From: Pantoea vagans
GTDB taxonomy: Bacteria; Pseudomonadota; Gammaproteobacteria; Enterobacterales; Enterobacteriaceae
Assembly: GCF_001506165.1 (NCBI RefSeq)
Contig: NZ_CP011427.1
Coordinates: 1,364,001 to 1,428,000, forward strand
Direction of reading: 5' to 3'
DNA length: 64,000 nucleotides
Made by a program: the position numbers and the translations under genes. Numbering within the stretch: the stretch's first letter is position 1; each line of letters opens with the position of its first letter. Shown here in pieces: positions 52,877-61,967 of this stretch. Below the pieces are notes generated by a model, which did no database searches, was not told where the DNA came from, and was given only the letters and a program-made list of their open reading frames with translations.

Positions 52877-52896
52877 GGTCGTCATTCGTGGCGACC
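52877..52896. repeat. Single decayed GTAGGGT-type REP unit
   Basis: GGTCGTC/GGCGACC with a CATTCGTG loop and no GTAG head, directly after cbl. It could weakly terminate the cbl transcript. Confidence 0.5.
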
Positions 52897-53021
52897 TGAT
52901 ACAGCATAAAATTTCTTTTCCCGCCGCAAAACACACACCTGCTTTGATTCCATCCCCCAGAAAAACATCCTGCGCTGTCACGTCACGATAAAGTGAAATG
53001 AACAGGACACAGGGGATGAAC

Positions 53022-54479
53022 ATGTCGCGAATTCAGTTGAAAGATGCAGAGTTATTGCGCCAGCAGGCGTTGTTTGGCGGATGCTGGCAGGATGCGCACG
53101 CGGGGGCCACGCTGCCGGTTATCGATCCCGCCACCCAGCAGCAGATTGCCACCATTCCCGCCTTGGGTGCGGCTGAAACCGAGCAGGCGATAGATTATGC
53201 TGAGTCGGTGCGCGTCAGTTGGGGTAAAACCCCTAATGCCACCCGTGCGGCGCTGCTGGAAAAATGGCATCAGCTGATTATCGACAACGCCGATGATTTG
53301 GCGATCATCATGACCGCCGAACAGGGCAAACCGCTGGCAGAAGCCAAAGGTGAAGTGCTCTACGGGGCCAGCTTTGTGAAGTGGTTTGCCGAAGAAGCGC
53401 GTCGTATCTACGGTGACACCATCCCGGCACCGAGTGAAGATCGTCGCATTCTGGTATTAAAGCAGCCAGTGGGTGTCGCAGCGGCGATAACACCGTGGAA
53501 TTTCCCGATTGCAATGATCACCCGTAAAGTGGCCCCTGCGCTGGCCGCAGGCTGTCCGATCATCGTCAAGCCTTCTGAACTCACTCCTCTCTCTGCACTG
53601 GCACTGGCGGTGCTGGCAGAGCGAGCGGGCTTCCCTTCCGGCGTGTTGCAAGTGCTGACCGGGCTACCGACAGAGATCGGCAGTGCACTCACGGCCAGCC
53701 GTACGGTGCGCAAAATCTCCTTTACCGGTTCAACCCGTGTAGGTCAGCTGTTGATGCAACAAAGTGCCGATAGCATCAAGCGCCTCAGTCTGGAACTGGG
53801 TGGCAATGCGCCACTGATAGTGTTTGATGACGCCGATCTGGATGTCACCATCCCAGGCGTGATGGCGAGTAAGTTCCGCAATGCCGGACAGACCTGTGTC
53901 TGCGCCAACCGCATTCTGGTGCAGCGCGGCATCTACGAACGTTTCAGTGAAAAACTGCTGGCAGCGGTTGCTACCCTAAAAGTCGGTGATGGCTTTGAGC
54001 CGGGCAGCACCCTGGGTCCGCTGATTAACGATCGTGCCGTCGAGAAGGTTAACAGTCATATTGATGATGCGCTCAGTCAGGGGGCAACCTTGTTGCACGG
54101 CGGCATCGGTGCGCCAAACGGCACTTTTGTCGAGCCAACGGTGTTGGGCAATGTCACCAGCACTATGCGTATTGCGCATGAAGAAACCTTTGGTCCGGTG
54201 GCACCGTTATTTGTTTTCGATACCGAAGAAGAAGCGATTCGCATGGCGAATGACACGCCTTACGGCTTGGGTGCGTATTTCTTCACCGAGAATATACGGC
54301 GTGCCTGGCGCGTGGCGGAGTCTCTGGAATTTGGCATGGTCGGTTTTAATACCGGTGCCATTTCATTAGATGCGGCTCCTTTCGGTGGAATTAAATTATC
54401 CGGATTAGGGCGCGAAGGATCGCGCTATGGAATTGAAGAGTATCTGGAGCAGAAAACATTTCATATGGGGAGCCTGTAA
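53022..54479 (+). CDS. gabD: Succinate-semialdehyde dehydrogenase, GabD-like
   Basis: NAD(P)+-dependent aldehyde dehydrogenase of 485 residues resembling E. coli GabD: EQGKPLAEAKGEVLYGASFV, TPWNFPIAMITRK, FTGSTRVGQLL, the general-base glutamate in LELGGNAP, the nucleophilic cysteine in GQTCVCANR, and the C-terminal GREGSRYGIEEYLE. It would oxidise succinate semialdehyde from 4-aminobutyrate or amine breakdown. ATG 53022 is preferred, since GGGG lies six bases upstream; ATGs at 53016 and 52998 are possible. No gabT or gabP adjoins, so the symbol denotes family rather than proven role. Its place beside nac suits nitrogen-controlled amine catabolism. Confidence 0.82.
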   Translation: MSRIQLKDAELLRQQALFGGCWQDAHAGATLPVIDPATQQQIATIPALGAAETEQAIDYAESVRVSWGKTPNATRAALLEKWHQLIIDNADDLAIIMTAEQGKPLAEAKGEVLYGASFVKWFAEEARRIYGDTIPAPSEDRRILVLKQPVGVAAAITPWNFPIAMITRKVAPALAAGCPIIVKPSELTPLSALALAVLAERAGFPSGVLQVLTGLPTEIGSALTASRTVRKISFTGSTRVGQLLMQQSADSIKRLSLELGGNAPLIVFDDADLDVTIPGVMASKFRNAGQTCVCANRILVQRGIYERFSEKLLAAVATLKVGDGFEPGSTLGPLINDRAVEKVNSHIDDALSQGATLLHGGIGAPNGTFVEPTVLGNVTSTMRIAHEETFGPVAPLFVFDTEEEAIRMANDTPYGLGAYFFTENIRRAWRVAESLEFGMVGFNTGAISLDAAPFGGIKLSGLGREGSRYGIEEYLEQKTFHMGSL

Positions 54480-54484
54480 ATATC

Positions 54485-54533
54485 GGTCGCCATAAATGAC
54501 GACCCTACAGTAGGGCGCGCATTAATGCGCACC
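54485..54533. repeat. GTAGGGT-type REP pair, abutting
   Basis: A reversed unit (54485-54508) and a forward unit (54510-54533) meet with their GTAG heads only one base apart. The first uses GGTCGCC/GACGACC arms and the second GCGCGC/GCGCAC arms, so both stems have lost perfect pairing. Confidence 0.8.
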
Positions 54534-54544
54534 AAAATAAAAAC

Positions 54545-54577
54545 AGCGCCGATGGCCTCAGGTTAACGGCGCTTTTT
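54545..54577 (+). terminator. Intrinsic terminator between the two dehydrogenase units
   Basis: AGCGCCG (54545-54551) pairs with CGGCGCT (54567-54573) and runs into TTTTTG. With the REP pair before it, it separates gabD from the sigma-54-driven operon that follows. Confidence 0.8.
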
Positions 54578-54640
54578 GTTTTGTGCGCGCCGTCATACTT
54601 TTCCCACCCATCCCCGTTTTAGTGCAAGTTTCATGCGAGC

Positions 54641-54657
54641 TGCACCGCTGCGATGCA
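54641..54657. promoter_or_regulatory. Putative NtrC enhancer site for the 54.9-kb operon
   Basis: TGCACCGCTGCGATGCA matches the NtrC dyad at 11 of 14 symmetric positions. Its centre is about 154 bp before the predicted sigma-54 start site, close to the spacing seen upstream of nac. A single second half-site, TGCA, occurs at 54623. Confidence 0.55.
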
Positions 54658-54776
54658 CGAATTTTGTGAAGTAAATCATCTGTTTATTCCTTCGGCAATT
54701 CCGCAAAATTTCGCTCAACAATACGGCAGAAAATTTTTTTGGCGTGTTTTTTACGCATTTTTATTTTTCACTGGGC

Positions 54777-54792
54777 TGGCATACTTTCTGCA
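54777..54792 (+). promoter_or_regulatory. Sigma-54 (-24/-12) promoter of the dehydrogenase-HAD-oxidase operon
   Basis: TGGCATACTTTCTGCA has GG (54778-54779) and GC (54790-54791) at the required ten-base separation. Transcription would begin near 54803, about 75 bp before the ATG at 54877. A/T-rich DNA rich in T-runs separates it from the enhancer site and would favour bending. Confidence 0.75.
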
Positions 54793-54876
54793 TTAGCTTA
54801 TTAACGTGACAGATAAATGTGGTGCAAATCGTTAATTGGCGCACATGTGATGGGTGTAACAAATAAGGAATTTTCC

Positions 54877-56346
54877 ATGTTAAGTTTCGACCCTGAAAAA
54901 GTTTCTCTTCCTTTAGGCCATTATATTGGTGGCCAGCATGTCACCACACAAGGTGCGCGCTTCGCCGTGAAACGCCCGTCCGATGGCAAAGTCTATGCCG
55001 AGCTGAGTGAAGCGCAGGCAGAAGACGTGGATCGCGCCGTGACACTTGCCCATCACACCCTGAAAACCAGCGGCTGGCGCAGTTGCTCACCGCGTGAACG
55101 TGGCAGGGTGTTACGTCGCTGGGCAGATCTGATTGAAAACGACCTGCTGCTGGCACAACTGGAAGCGCTGGGTTCGACGCGCCCAATCAGCGATGTCGTG
55201 CAGCATGAAATTCCGTTCACGGCGGAAGCTATCCGTTTCTACGCCGAGTGTGCAGATAAATACAGTGGCGACCTGTTCCCGACGCAAGAGAGCAGTCTCG
55301 GCATGTTGGTTTCAGAGCCGTATGGCGTGATTGGCGCGATTACGCCATGGAATTTTCCGCTGTCGATGGCGTCCTGGAAATGCGGCCCGGCATTGGCAGC
55401 AGGTAATGCGGTGGTGCTGAAGCCATCCGAACTGACGCCATACTCCACGGTGCGTATGGCGGAGTTGGCGGTGCAGGCCGGATTACCCGCCGGCGTACTC
55501 AACATTGTGCAAGGTAGCGGGGCGGTAACGGGCAGCGCGCTGGTAACACACCCGCTGGTACGCAAGGTTTCCTTTACCGGATCAACCGTGACAGGCGCAC
55601 GCATTATGAGCGACGCCGCGCAGCACGGCATGAAGCCTGTGACGCTGGAGCTGGGGGGCAAAAGCCCGCAATTAGTCTTCGATGATGCAGGCGATATTGA
55701 TGTGCTGGCGCAACGTATTTTACGTGGTTTCACCGCGAACGGCGGTCAGGCATGTGTGGCAGGCACCCGCCTGATTGTACAGCGTGCTATCGCCCAGCCT
55801 CTACTGGAACGTTTAGTGTCCCTGTGCCAACAGCCGCGTCCAGGTATGACCTGGCAGGACAGCAGCCGCTACGCGCCATTAATCGATGAACGCCAGGGTA
55901 ACAAGGTGGCTTCGGTGATTGCCGAAGCCAAAGCGCAGGGCGCGGAAGTGCTGGTGGGTGGCGAGCGCTTTGCGGATACCGACGGCGGTTGGTTCTGGCA
56001 GCCTACGCTGTTGTGCGGTGTGGCGGCAGACAACCCGGCGGTACAGCAGGAGATTTTCGGCCCGGTACTCACTGTGCAGGAGTTCGACAGCGAAGAAGAG
56101 GGTCTGGCGTTAGCGGCGCATGAAACCTATGGCCTGTGCGCAGGGGTGCATACCCTCAGCCTGCCGCGTGCGATGCGGGCGATGCGGGCCATTGAATCGG
56201 GCACCGTATGGATCAACCGCTATGGCCGCTCCGGCGATTTTATTATTCCCACCGGTGGCTTCCTGGGCTCCGGTATTGGCAAGGATCTGGGACGTCAGGC
56301 ATTTCAGGCCTGCCAGCGCCAGAAGAGTGTATTAATCGATTTCTAA
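54877..56346 (+). CDS. NAD(P)+-dependent aldehyde dehydrogenase (amine-catabolism type)
   Basis: Aldehyde dehydrogenase of 489 residues, near betaine/aminobutyraldehyde/gamma-glutamyl-aminobutyraldehyde dehydrogenases. Marks are ITPWNFPLSMASWKCGPALA, FTGSTVTGARI, the glutamate in LELGGKSP, the cysteine in NGGQACVAGTR, and QEIFGPVLTV. ATG 54877 has AAGGA (54865-54869) seven bases upstream; ATGs at 54817 and 54850 lie just after the predicted transcription start and are less likely. It is the first gene of an operon with a HAD hydrolase and a PuuB-like oxidase, so it probably oxidises the aldehyde that the oxidase makes. Confidence 0.87.
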   Translation: MLSFDPEKVSLPLGHYIGGQHVTTQGARFAVKRPSDGKVYAELSEAQAEDVDRAVTLAHHTLKTSGWRSCSPRERGRVLRRWADLIENDLLLAQLEALGSTRPISDVVQHEIPFTAEAIRFYAECADKYSGDLFPTQESSLGMLVSEPYGVIGAITPWNFPLSMASWKCGPALAAGNAVVLKPSELTPYSTVRMAELAVQAGLPAGVLNIVQGSGAVTGSALVTHPLVRKVSFTGSTVTGARIMSDAAQHGMKPVTLELGGKSPQLVFDDAGDIDVLAQRILRGFTANGGQACVAGTRLIVQRAIAQPLLERLVSLCQQPRPGMTWQDSSRYAPLIDERQGNKVASVIAEAKAQGAEVLVGGERFADTDGGWFWQPTLLCGVAADNPAVQQEIFGPVLTVQEFDSEEEGLALAAHETYGLCAGVHTLSLPRAMRAMRAIESGTVWINRYGRSGDFIIPTGGFLGSGIGKDLGRQAFQACQRQKSVLIDF

Positions 56347-56378
56347 ATTCACGTATCAGATAACGACGAGGTCGCGTC

Positions 56379-57047
56379 ATGGCACTGTTTAAACCGAAAT
56401 TCATCACCTTTGATTGCTACGGCACCCTGATTAATTTTGATATGGCAGGAGCAGCAGAGCGCTGCTTCAAAGATCGCGTGTCAGCGCAGCAGATGCTGGC
56501 ATTCACCACGGATTTCGCCATCTACCGCCGCGATGAAGTCTTGGGTGCGTGGAAACCTTATTACGACGTGGTCAGCGATGCGCTGCAGCGCACCTGTAAA
56601 AAATGGGGCGTGCAGTGGAGCCAGGCTGACAGTGATTTTATCTATACCGATTGCGCCACCTGGGGACCGCATCCTGATGTCCCTGCCGGGCTGGCAAAAG
56701 TGGCGAAAGAGTTCCCACTGGTGCTGCTGACCAACTCCATGAACGATTTGATCCCGCATCACGTGCCGCGTCTCGGTGCGCCGATCCACATGACCATCAC
56801 CGCTGAAGAAGTGGGTGCGTACAAGCCGCAGATGAAAGGCTTCGAATACATGCTGGATAAGCTGAACTGCGGACCAGAGGATATTCTCCACGTTTCCTCC
56901 AGCCTGCGTTACGACCTGATGACCTGCTATGACATGGGCATCAAGAACAAGGTGTGGGTCAACCGTGGCCACGATCCGGCCAATCCAGCTTACGAATATA
57001 CCGAGATCAAAGATATCGGCGGTCTGCCCGCTGTGGTTGGACTCTAA
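56379..57047 (+). CDS. Haloacid dehalogenase-like hydrolase (type II)
   Basis: HAD-superfamily hydrolase of 222 residues resembling L-2-haloacid dehalogenases. The nucleophilic aspartate is in TFDCYGTL (Asp12), motif II is LLTNSMND, the motif III lysine is in GAYKPQMKGF, and the acidic end lies near SSSLRYDLMTCYDMG. GAGG precedes the ATG. It lies 32 bp after the dehydrogenase and 14 bp before the FAD oxidase. In such clusters the protein is often named a dehalogenase, but a phosphatase or other hydrolytic role on a pathway intermediate is as likely. Confidence 0.82.
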   Translation: MALFKPKFITFDCYGTLINFDMAGAAERCFKDRVSAQQMLAFTTDFAIYRRDEVLGAWKPYYDVVSDALQRTCKKWGVQWSQADSDFIYTDCATWGPHPDVPAGLAKVAKEFPLVLLTNSMNDLIPHHVPRLGAPIHMTITAEEVGAYKPQMKGFEYMLDKLNCGPEDILHVSSSLRYDLMTCYDMGIKNKVWVNRGHDPANPAYEYTEIKDIGGLPAVVGL

Positions 57048-57061
57048 GCCCGGAGGCGGCG

Positions 57062-58339
57062 ATGAAACTCGAATCATTCTGGCAAGACACGGCACCTGCT
57101 TTCACCGGTGCCGCCAGTGGCGCACTGCCCGCCGTCGCGGATGTGGTGGTGATTGGCGGTGGCTTTACCGGCGTCTCGACGGCACTCAATCTGGCGCGCA
57201 GCGGCATCAACGTGGTGCTACTGGAGCGTGGCGAAGTGATGAGTCAGGCCTCGGCGCGTAACGGTGGCCACTGCAACACCGGCGTGGCGCAGAACTTTGC
57301 CTCGCTGGTCGAGAGCCAGGGCATCGAGCAGGCCAGCCGCTTTTATCGTGCGTATGACGATGCGGTGAGCTATGTCGAACAGCTGGTGCGAGAAGAGCAG
57401 ATTGATTGCGATTTCCGCCTGTGCGGCAAATTGAAGTTGGCCAGCAAAGCGTCGCATTTCCCCGGCCTGCGCAGTGCGTGGCAGCTGATGCGTGACACCG
57501 TGGACCCGGAAATCGAGCTGATCAGTCAGGATGAGATTCGTCGTGAAGTGGGCAGTGACAGCTTCCATGGCGGTTTGCTGCAGAAACGCGGCGGCCAGAT
57601 GCACATGGGCAAGTTTGGTATTGGCCTGGCGAATGCGGCTGCGCAGGCCGGCGTGAAAATCTTCCCGCACCATGCGGTGACAGGCTTAACGCGGCTGGAC
57701 GGCTACCGACATCGCGTCACCACCGCCAAAGGCGAAATTATTGCCGAAAAAGTGATGATGGCGACTGGCGTCTCCAACGAAGGACCTTTCCCTTGGTTCC
57801 AGCGCCGTATAGTGCCGGTCGGCAGCTTTATCGTGGTGACAGAACCGCTGGGTGACGCCTTGATCGAGCAGATATTGCCAAAGGACCGTACTTACGTCAC
57901 CTCACTGAATATCGGCAACTATTTCCGTACCACTGCCGATCGTCGCCTGGTATTCGGTGGTCGTGCGCGTTTTGCCGTCAGCAATCCAACCTCTGATACC
58001 CGCAGCGGTGAAGTGTTGCGTGCCGCGATGACCGCGCTGTTCCCTCAACTGGGCAAAGCGCGCATCGACTACTGCTGGGGCGGCATGGTGGATATGACCG
58101 CCGATCGGCTGCCCCATGCCGGTGAGCACGAAGGGGTGTTCTATTCACTCGGTTACAGCGGTCACGGCACGCAGATGTCGGTGTGGATGGGCCGTGTGAT
58201 GGCGGACTTACTGGCCGAAAAACGTAACGAAAATCCCTGGCAGCGCGACGCATGGCCTGCGCTGCCAGGTTACCACGGGAAACCCTGGTTTTTGCCTCTC
58301 GCAGGGCTGTATTACAAGGCTAAGGATCGGCTCTCCTGA
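57062..58339 (+). CDS. FAD-dependent amine oxidase, DAO/PuuB-like
   Basis: Flavoprotein of 425 residues of the D-amino-acid-oxidase family, close in plan to gamma-glutamylputrescine oxidase PuuB. The N-terminal FAD fold is VVVIGGGFTGVSTALNLA (GGGFTG 32-37), followed by ERGEVMSQASARNGGHCNTG, which contains the typical S-A-R-N-G-G flavin region. The C-terminal FAD motif is YSLGYSGHGTQMS. It would oxidise an amine to aldehyde or imine plus H2O2, supplying the dehydrogenase at 54877. ATG 57062 has GGAGG upstream; the longer open frame overlaps the HAD gene and is rejected. Confidence 0.87.
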   Translation: MKLESFWQDTAPAFTGAASGALPAVADVVVIGGGFTGVSTALNLARSGINVVLLERGEVMSQASARNGGHCNTGVAQNFASLVESQGIEQASRFYRAYDDAVSYVEQLVREEQIDCDFRLCGKLKLASKASHFPGLRSAWQLMRDTVDPEIELISQDEIRREVGSDSFHGGLLQKRGGQMHMGKFGIGLANAAAQAGVKIFPHHAVTGLTRLDGYRHRVTTAKGEIIAEKVMMATGVSNEGPFPWFQRRIVPVGSFIVVTEPLGDALIEQILPKDRTYVTSLNIGNYFRTTADRRLVFGGRARFAVSNPTSDTRSGEVLRAAMTALFPQLGKARIDYCWGGMVDMTADRLPHAGEHEGVFYSLGYSGHGTQMSVWMGRVMADLLAEKRNENPWQRDAWPALPGYHGKPWFLPLAGLYYKAKDRLS

Positions 58340-58357
58340 TCGCTGGTTAAGGCAACA

Positions 58358-58460
58358 CGCGCGATAAATCGCGCCGCTACGGTTGGGTGGTAGGGGCGTG
58401 ACTTTGTGCGCAGAAAGTTAGCGATATGCATTGAAACCGTAGCGGCGCAATTTATTGCGC
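58358..58460. repeat. GTAGCGGCGC-type REP pair, palindromes outermost
   Basis: A reversed unit (58358-58380) and a forward unit (58439-58460) with GTAG heads inward, separated by 58 bp, arranged as at 41775-41869. The forward copy continues into AATGCATGGCGTTAG, similar to the left end of the fold-back element at 51177, linking the two kinds of element. It lies between the oxidase and the binding-protein gene. Confidence 0.8.
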
Positions 58461-58530
58461 AATGCATGGCGTTAGCCGCAGCCAGTGATAATTGATGAAT
58501 CATACAACTTTTCATATTGAGGGTGTGCAG

Positions 58531-60135
58531 ATGAGTAAATTCGATAAAGAGTCTGACGCTGTGAATCCGGCCCTGACACGCATGCTGACCGAAGGGTCCA
58601 TGTCGCGTCGTGGCCTGATGAAGTTGTTGTCTGCCGGTGCAGTGATGAGCAGCGGCTTAATCGGTTTTCCGCAGATGAGTTTTGCGGCAGAAACGCCGGT
58701 CAAAGGCGGCAAAATGCGTGCCGCCATGTCCAATGCTTCAGCAACGGATACGCTTGACCCGGCCAAAGGCAACAACAGCGGTGATTACACCCGTCAGTTT
58801 ATGGTTTATAGCGGCTTAACTGAGCTGGACAAAAATCTGGCGGCGCAGCCTGCGTTGGCAGAATCGATTGAATCCAGTGATGGCATCACCTGGCACATCA
58901 AACTGCGTAAAGGTGTGACCTTCCACGACGGCAAACCGCTCACGGCCAAAGACGTCATTTACTCATTGAGCCGCCACAAAGATCCGGCTGTCGCCTCCAA
59001 TGCCTTTAAGCTGGCCGATCAGTTCAAAACTTTCACCGCCGTTAATGACAACGAAATCACGCTGGAACTGAGCAGTGCAAACTTCGACGTGCCTTTCATG
59101 CTGGCGAGCGCACCGTTCCTGATCGTGCAGGATGGCACCAAAGACTTCAGTAAAGGCATTGGTACCGGACCATTCAAACTGAAAGAGTTCTCGCCCGGCG
59201 TGCGTTCTGTCGGTGTCAAAAACCCGAACTACTACAAGCCTGGCCTGCCTTACTTGGACGAGGTCGAACTGCTGGGCGTGACCGATCAGGCGGCGCGTGT
59301 TAACGCCTTGATGTCTGGCGATCTGCATGTGGTTTCGACCCTCAGCGCCGCGGACTGCAAGCGCATCAAAGCCACCAGTGACTTCGCGGTACTGGAGAGC
59401 AAATCAGGGATGTATACCAACCTGATTATTCGTACCGACATGAAGCCAGGCAGTAATGAAGATTTCGTGCTGGCGATGAAGTATCTGCAACCGCGCGACA
59501 TTATCGTGAAAACGGTCCTGCAGGGCTATGGCGATGTCAGTAACGATACGCCAGTCCCGCCGTGGCATCCGCTGTATAACGCCGATTTGAAACCGCGTCC
59601 GCTTGATGTCGAAAAAGCCAAATTCCACATCGAAAAAGCCGGTATGAAAGGCGCCACGGTGGAGATTATCACCACGCCAAATATTGAGGGCGCGGTGGAA
59701 GGTGGTCAGTTGATTCAGCAAGTTGCGCGTAATTCGGGCCTGAAGATCAACGTGCGCCGCGTGCCGTATGACGGTTACTGGTCAACCCACTGGACCAAAG
59801 ATCCTGTGGGTTACGGCTCAATCAACCCGCGCCCAACGCTGGACATGTTGTTCTCGCAGTTCTACCTCTCCAGCGCCGCAAACAATGAGTCAGGCTGGAA
59901 GAACCCACAGTTTGATCAGCTGGTGGTGGCTGCGCGTGGTGAGCGCGATCAGGGCAAGCGCAAGCAGATGTACGGCGATATGCAGAAGCTGATTTACGAC
60001 CACTGCGGCACCATTATCCCGACCTTTATCAGTAGCACTGACGGCTACAGCAAGAAAGTCGGCGGTATTGAGGCCTGGCCTAGCGGCATGATGATGGGCT
60101 ATCGCTTCCATGAGTTCGCCTGGCTGAAAGCCTGA
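58531..60135 (+). CDS. ABC transporter binding protein, peptide family, with Tat-type signal
   Basis: Family 5 solute-binding protein of 534 residues. The N-terminus is unusually long: about 25 polar residues, then SMSRRGLMKLLSAGAVMSSG and cleavage near SFAAE. The twin arginine with hydrophobic +2/+3 positions and lysine fits the Tat motif, so export as a folded protein is likely. The body has GKMRAAMSNASATDTLDPAK, FHDGKPLTAKDV, GTGPFKLKEF and NPNYYKPGLPYLDEVE. GAGGG is seven bases before ATG 58531; an earlier ATG at 58492 lies before that site. It is followed by its permease and ATPase genes. Confidence 0.88.
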   Translation: MSKFDKESDAVNPALTRMLTEGSMSRRGLMKLLSAGAVMSSGLIGFPQMSFAAETPVKGGKMRAAMSNASATDTLDPAKGNNSGDYTRQFMVYSGLTELDKNLAAQPALAESIESSDGITWHIKLRKGVTFHDGKPLTAKDVIYSLSRHKDPAVASNAFKLADQFKTFTAVNDNEITLELSSANFDVPFMLASAPFLIVQDGTKDFSKGIGTGPFKLKEFSPGVRSVGVKNPNYYKPGLPYLDEVELLGVTDQAARVNALMSGDLHVVSTLSAADCKRIKATSDFAVLESKSGMYTNLIIRTDMKPGSNEDFVLAMKYLQPRDIIVKTVLQGYGDVSNDTPVPPWHPLYNADLKPRPLDVEKAKFHIEKAGMKGATVEIITTPNIEGAVEGGQLIQQVARNSGLKINVRRVPYDGYWSTHWTKDPVGYGSINPRPTLDMLFSQFYLSSAANNESGWKNPQFDQLVVAARGERDQGKRKQMYGDMQKLIYDHCGTIIPTFISSTDGYSKKVGGIEAWPSGMMMGYRFHEFAWLKA

Positions 60136-60162
60136 TTTTTCACCCGTAAGAGGAGGTCGCCG

Positions 60163-61116
60163 ATGAACCGATACATGTTGTTCCTGATTGCCCGGCGCGT
60201 AGGTGCCGGCATCCTGACCTTGCTTATCGTCTCGGCGGTGGTGTTTTTTATCACCAGTCTGCTGCCTGGCGACGCCGCGCAGATGATTCTGGGGCAGAAC
60301 GCCACGCCGGAAACGGTGGCGGCGTTACGCCAGCAGTTGGGGCTCGACCAGCCGTTGCTGGTGCGTTACTTCAGCTGGTTAGGAGGCATGCTGCACGGCG
60401 ATTTCGGTACCTCGTTCGCCAGCCATCTCCCGGTCACGCAGTTGGTGGCTCAGCGCATTCCGGCCACGTTCGAGCTGGCGGCGATCACCACGGTGATTTG
60501 TGTGCCGCTGGCGTTGGTGATCGGTATTGTCGCTGCGATGAAACGGGGATCGGCGCTGGATCGTTTCCTGGTGATCAGCACCATGGCAACGGTGGCGGTG
60601 CCGGAGTTTCTGGTGGCGACGGTGGCGGTGTTGATCTTTGCGGTGAAACTGCATTGGGTGTCAGCGATGTCGTTTGGCAGCCCGGATATGGATCTGGTCA
60701 GCTACCTGAAAGCTTATGCGCTGCCGGTGATGACACTGTGTTGCGTGCTGGTGGCGCAGATGGCACGCATGACGCGTTCAGCGATTATCAACCAGCTCGA
60801 CAGTCCCTATCTCGAAATGGCGCTGCTGAAAGGGGTGTCGCCGTTGCGCGCAGTACTGCGCCATGCGCTGCCAAATGCGGTGGGGCCGATTGCCAACGCG
60901 ATTTCGCTGAGTCTGTCGTATCTGTTTGGCGGCGTGATCATCATCGAATCGATTTTTAGCTACCCAGGCCTCGCCAGTGCGCTGGTGGATGCGGTCAGTA
61001 ACCGCGATCTCCCGGTGGTGCAGCTGTGCGTGATGATGTTCGCCGCCTGTTATCTGGTACTGCTGCTGATCGCGGACGTGCTGACCATCGCCTTTAACCC
61101 GAAATGGAGGAGCTGA
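60163..61116 (+). CDS. ABC transporter permease, DppB type
   Basis: Inner-membrane permease of 317 residues with an N-terminal helix (LIARRVGAGILTLLIVSAVV), the DppB signature segment GQNATPETVAALRQQLGLDQ and the coupling region EMALLKGVSPLRAVLRHALPN. GAGGAGG precedes the ATG. It pairs with the DppC-type protein whose ATG overlaps its stop (TGATG). It is a separate lineage from the permease at 25656. Confidence 0.9.
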   Translation: MNRYMLFLIARRVGAGILTLLIVSAVVFFITSLLPGDAAQMILGQNATPETVAALRQQLGLDQPLLVRYFSWLGGMLHGDFGTSFASHLPVTQLVAQRIPATFELAAITTVICVPLALVIGIVAAMKRGSALDRFLVISTMATVAVPEFLVATVAVLIFAVKLHWVSAMSFGSPDMDLVSYLKAYALPVMTLCCVLVAQMARMTRSAIINQLDSPYLEMALLKGVSPLRAVLRHALPNAVGPIANAISLSLSYLFGGVIIIESIFSYPGLASALVDAVSNRDLPVVQLCVMMFAACYLVLLLIADVLTIAFNPKWRS

Positions 61117-61967
61117 TGAATAACTTACTGCTTCCTGTACGTCTCTTTCAGTCGCTCTCGGTGTCGGGTCGTATTGGCTTATTGATCTCACTGTTCTGGG
61201 TAGCGATGGCGCTGTTCGGTAACCAGCTGGCACCGCATAACATCGACGATATTGGCGGTGGCCCGATGTTGGGCGGGATGACGACCGATAATCTGCTGGG
61301 AACGGATTACCTCGGTCGCGACATCCTGAGCCGTATTCTGTACGGCGCAAAATTCTCGATTGGTCTGGCACTCACTGCCGCGTTGGGTGCCAGCCTGATC
61401 GGCACCTTGCTGGCGTTACTGGCGGCGGTAGCGGGGCGCTGGCTGGAGGAGCTGCTGGGCCGCATTAACGATGCGATGCTGGTGCTGCCGGGCAAAGTGC
61501 TGTCACTGATGATTGTGGCGGTATTTGGTTCGTCGCTGCCGATGCTGATTCTCACCGCAACCTTTACCTACTGGCCGGGCGCGTTTCGTATCGCCTTTGC
61601 CATGGCCAGCAGTCTGCGCAATATGGATTATGTCCGGGCCTCGCGCTTGCGGGGTGAAAGCCGCTGGTACGTCGCGATCCACGACATCCTGCCCAATATG
61701 GTGCATCCGATGTTGACCGACTTCGGTCTGCGTTTTGTCTACATCGTACTGCTGTTGAGCGGCTTGAGTTTCCTCGGGCTGGGTGTTCAACCGCCGTACG
61801 CCGACTGGGGCACACTGGTGCGTGAAAACCTGCAGGGGCTGTTCAACGGCTCGCCTGCGGTGCTCATGCCTGCGGTGGCGATTGCCAGCCTGACCATTGG
61901 TGCCAACCTGTTTATCGACAGCCTACAGCAGATGCGCCCGCTGACGCTGGCGAAGGAGGGAGCATGA
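61116..61967 (+). CDS. ABC transporter permease, DppC type
   Basis: Inner-membrane permease of 283 residues with six predicted helices, LLGTDYLGRDILSRILYGAK near residue 60 and the coupling loop MDYVRASRLRGESRWYVAIHDILPN-like region ending before VHPML. The ATG at 61116 overlaps the previous stop and has GGAGGAG upstream; a start four codons earlier at 61104 would overlap that site. Its own stop overlaps the ATPase ATG. Confidence 0.9.
   Translation: MNNLLLPVRLFQSLSVSGRIGLLISLFWVAMALFGNQLAPHNIDDIGGGPMLGGMTTDNLLGTDYLGRDILSRILYGAKFSIGLALTAALGASLIGTLLALLAAVAGRWLEELLGRINDAMLVLPGKVLSLMIVAVFGSSLPMLILTATFTYWPGAFRIAFAMASSLRNMDYVRASRLRGESRWYVAIHDILPNMVHPMLTDFGLRFVYIVLLLSGLSFLGLGVQPPYADWGTLVRENLQGLFNGSPAVLMPAVAIASLTIGANLFIDSLQQMRPLTLAKEGA

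Noticed and set aside
56379..57047. Calling the HAD protein a true haloacid dehalogenase
   Set aside because: The family motifs do not separate dehalogenases from phosphatases, and the operon context is amine oxidation, so only the family is stated.
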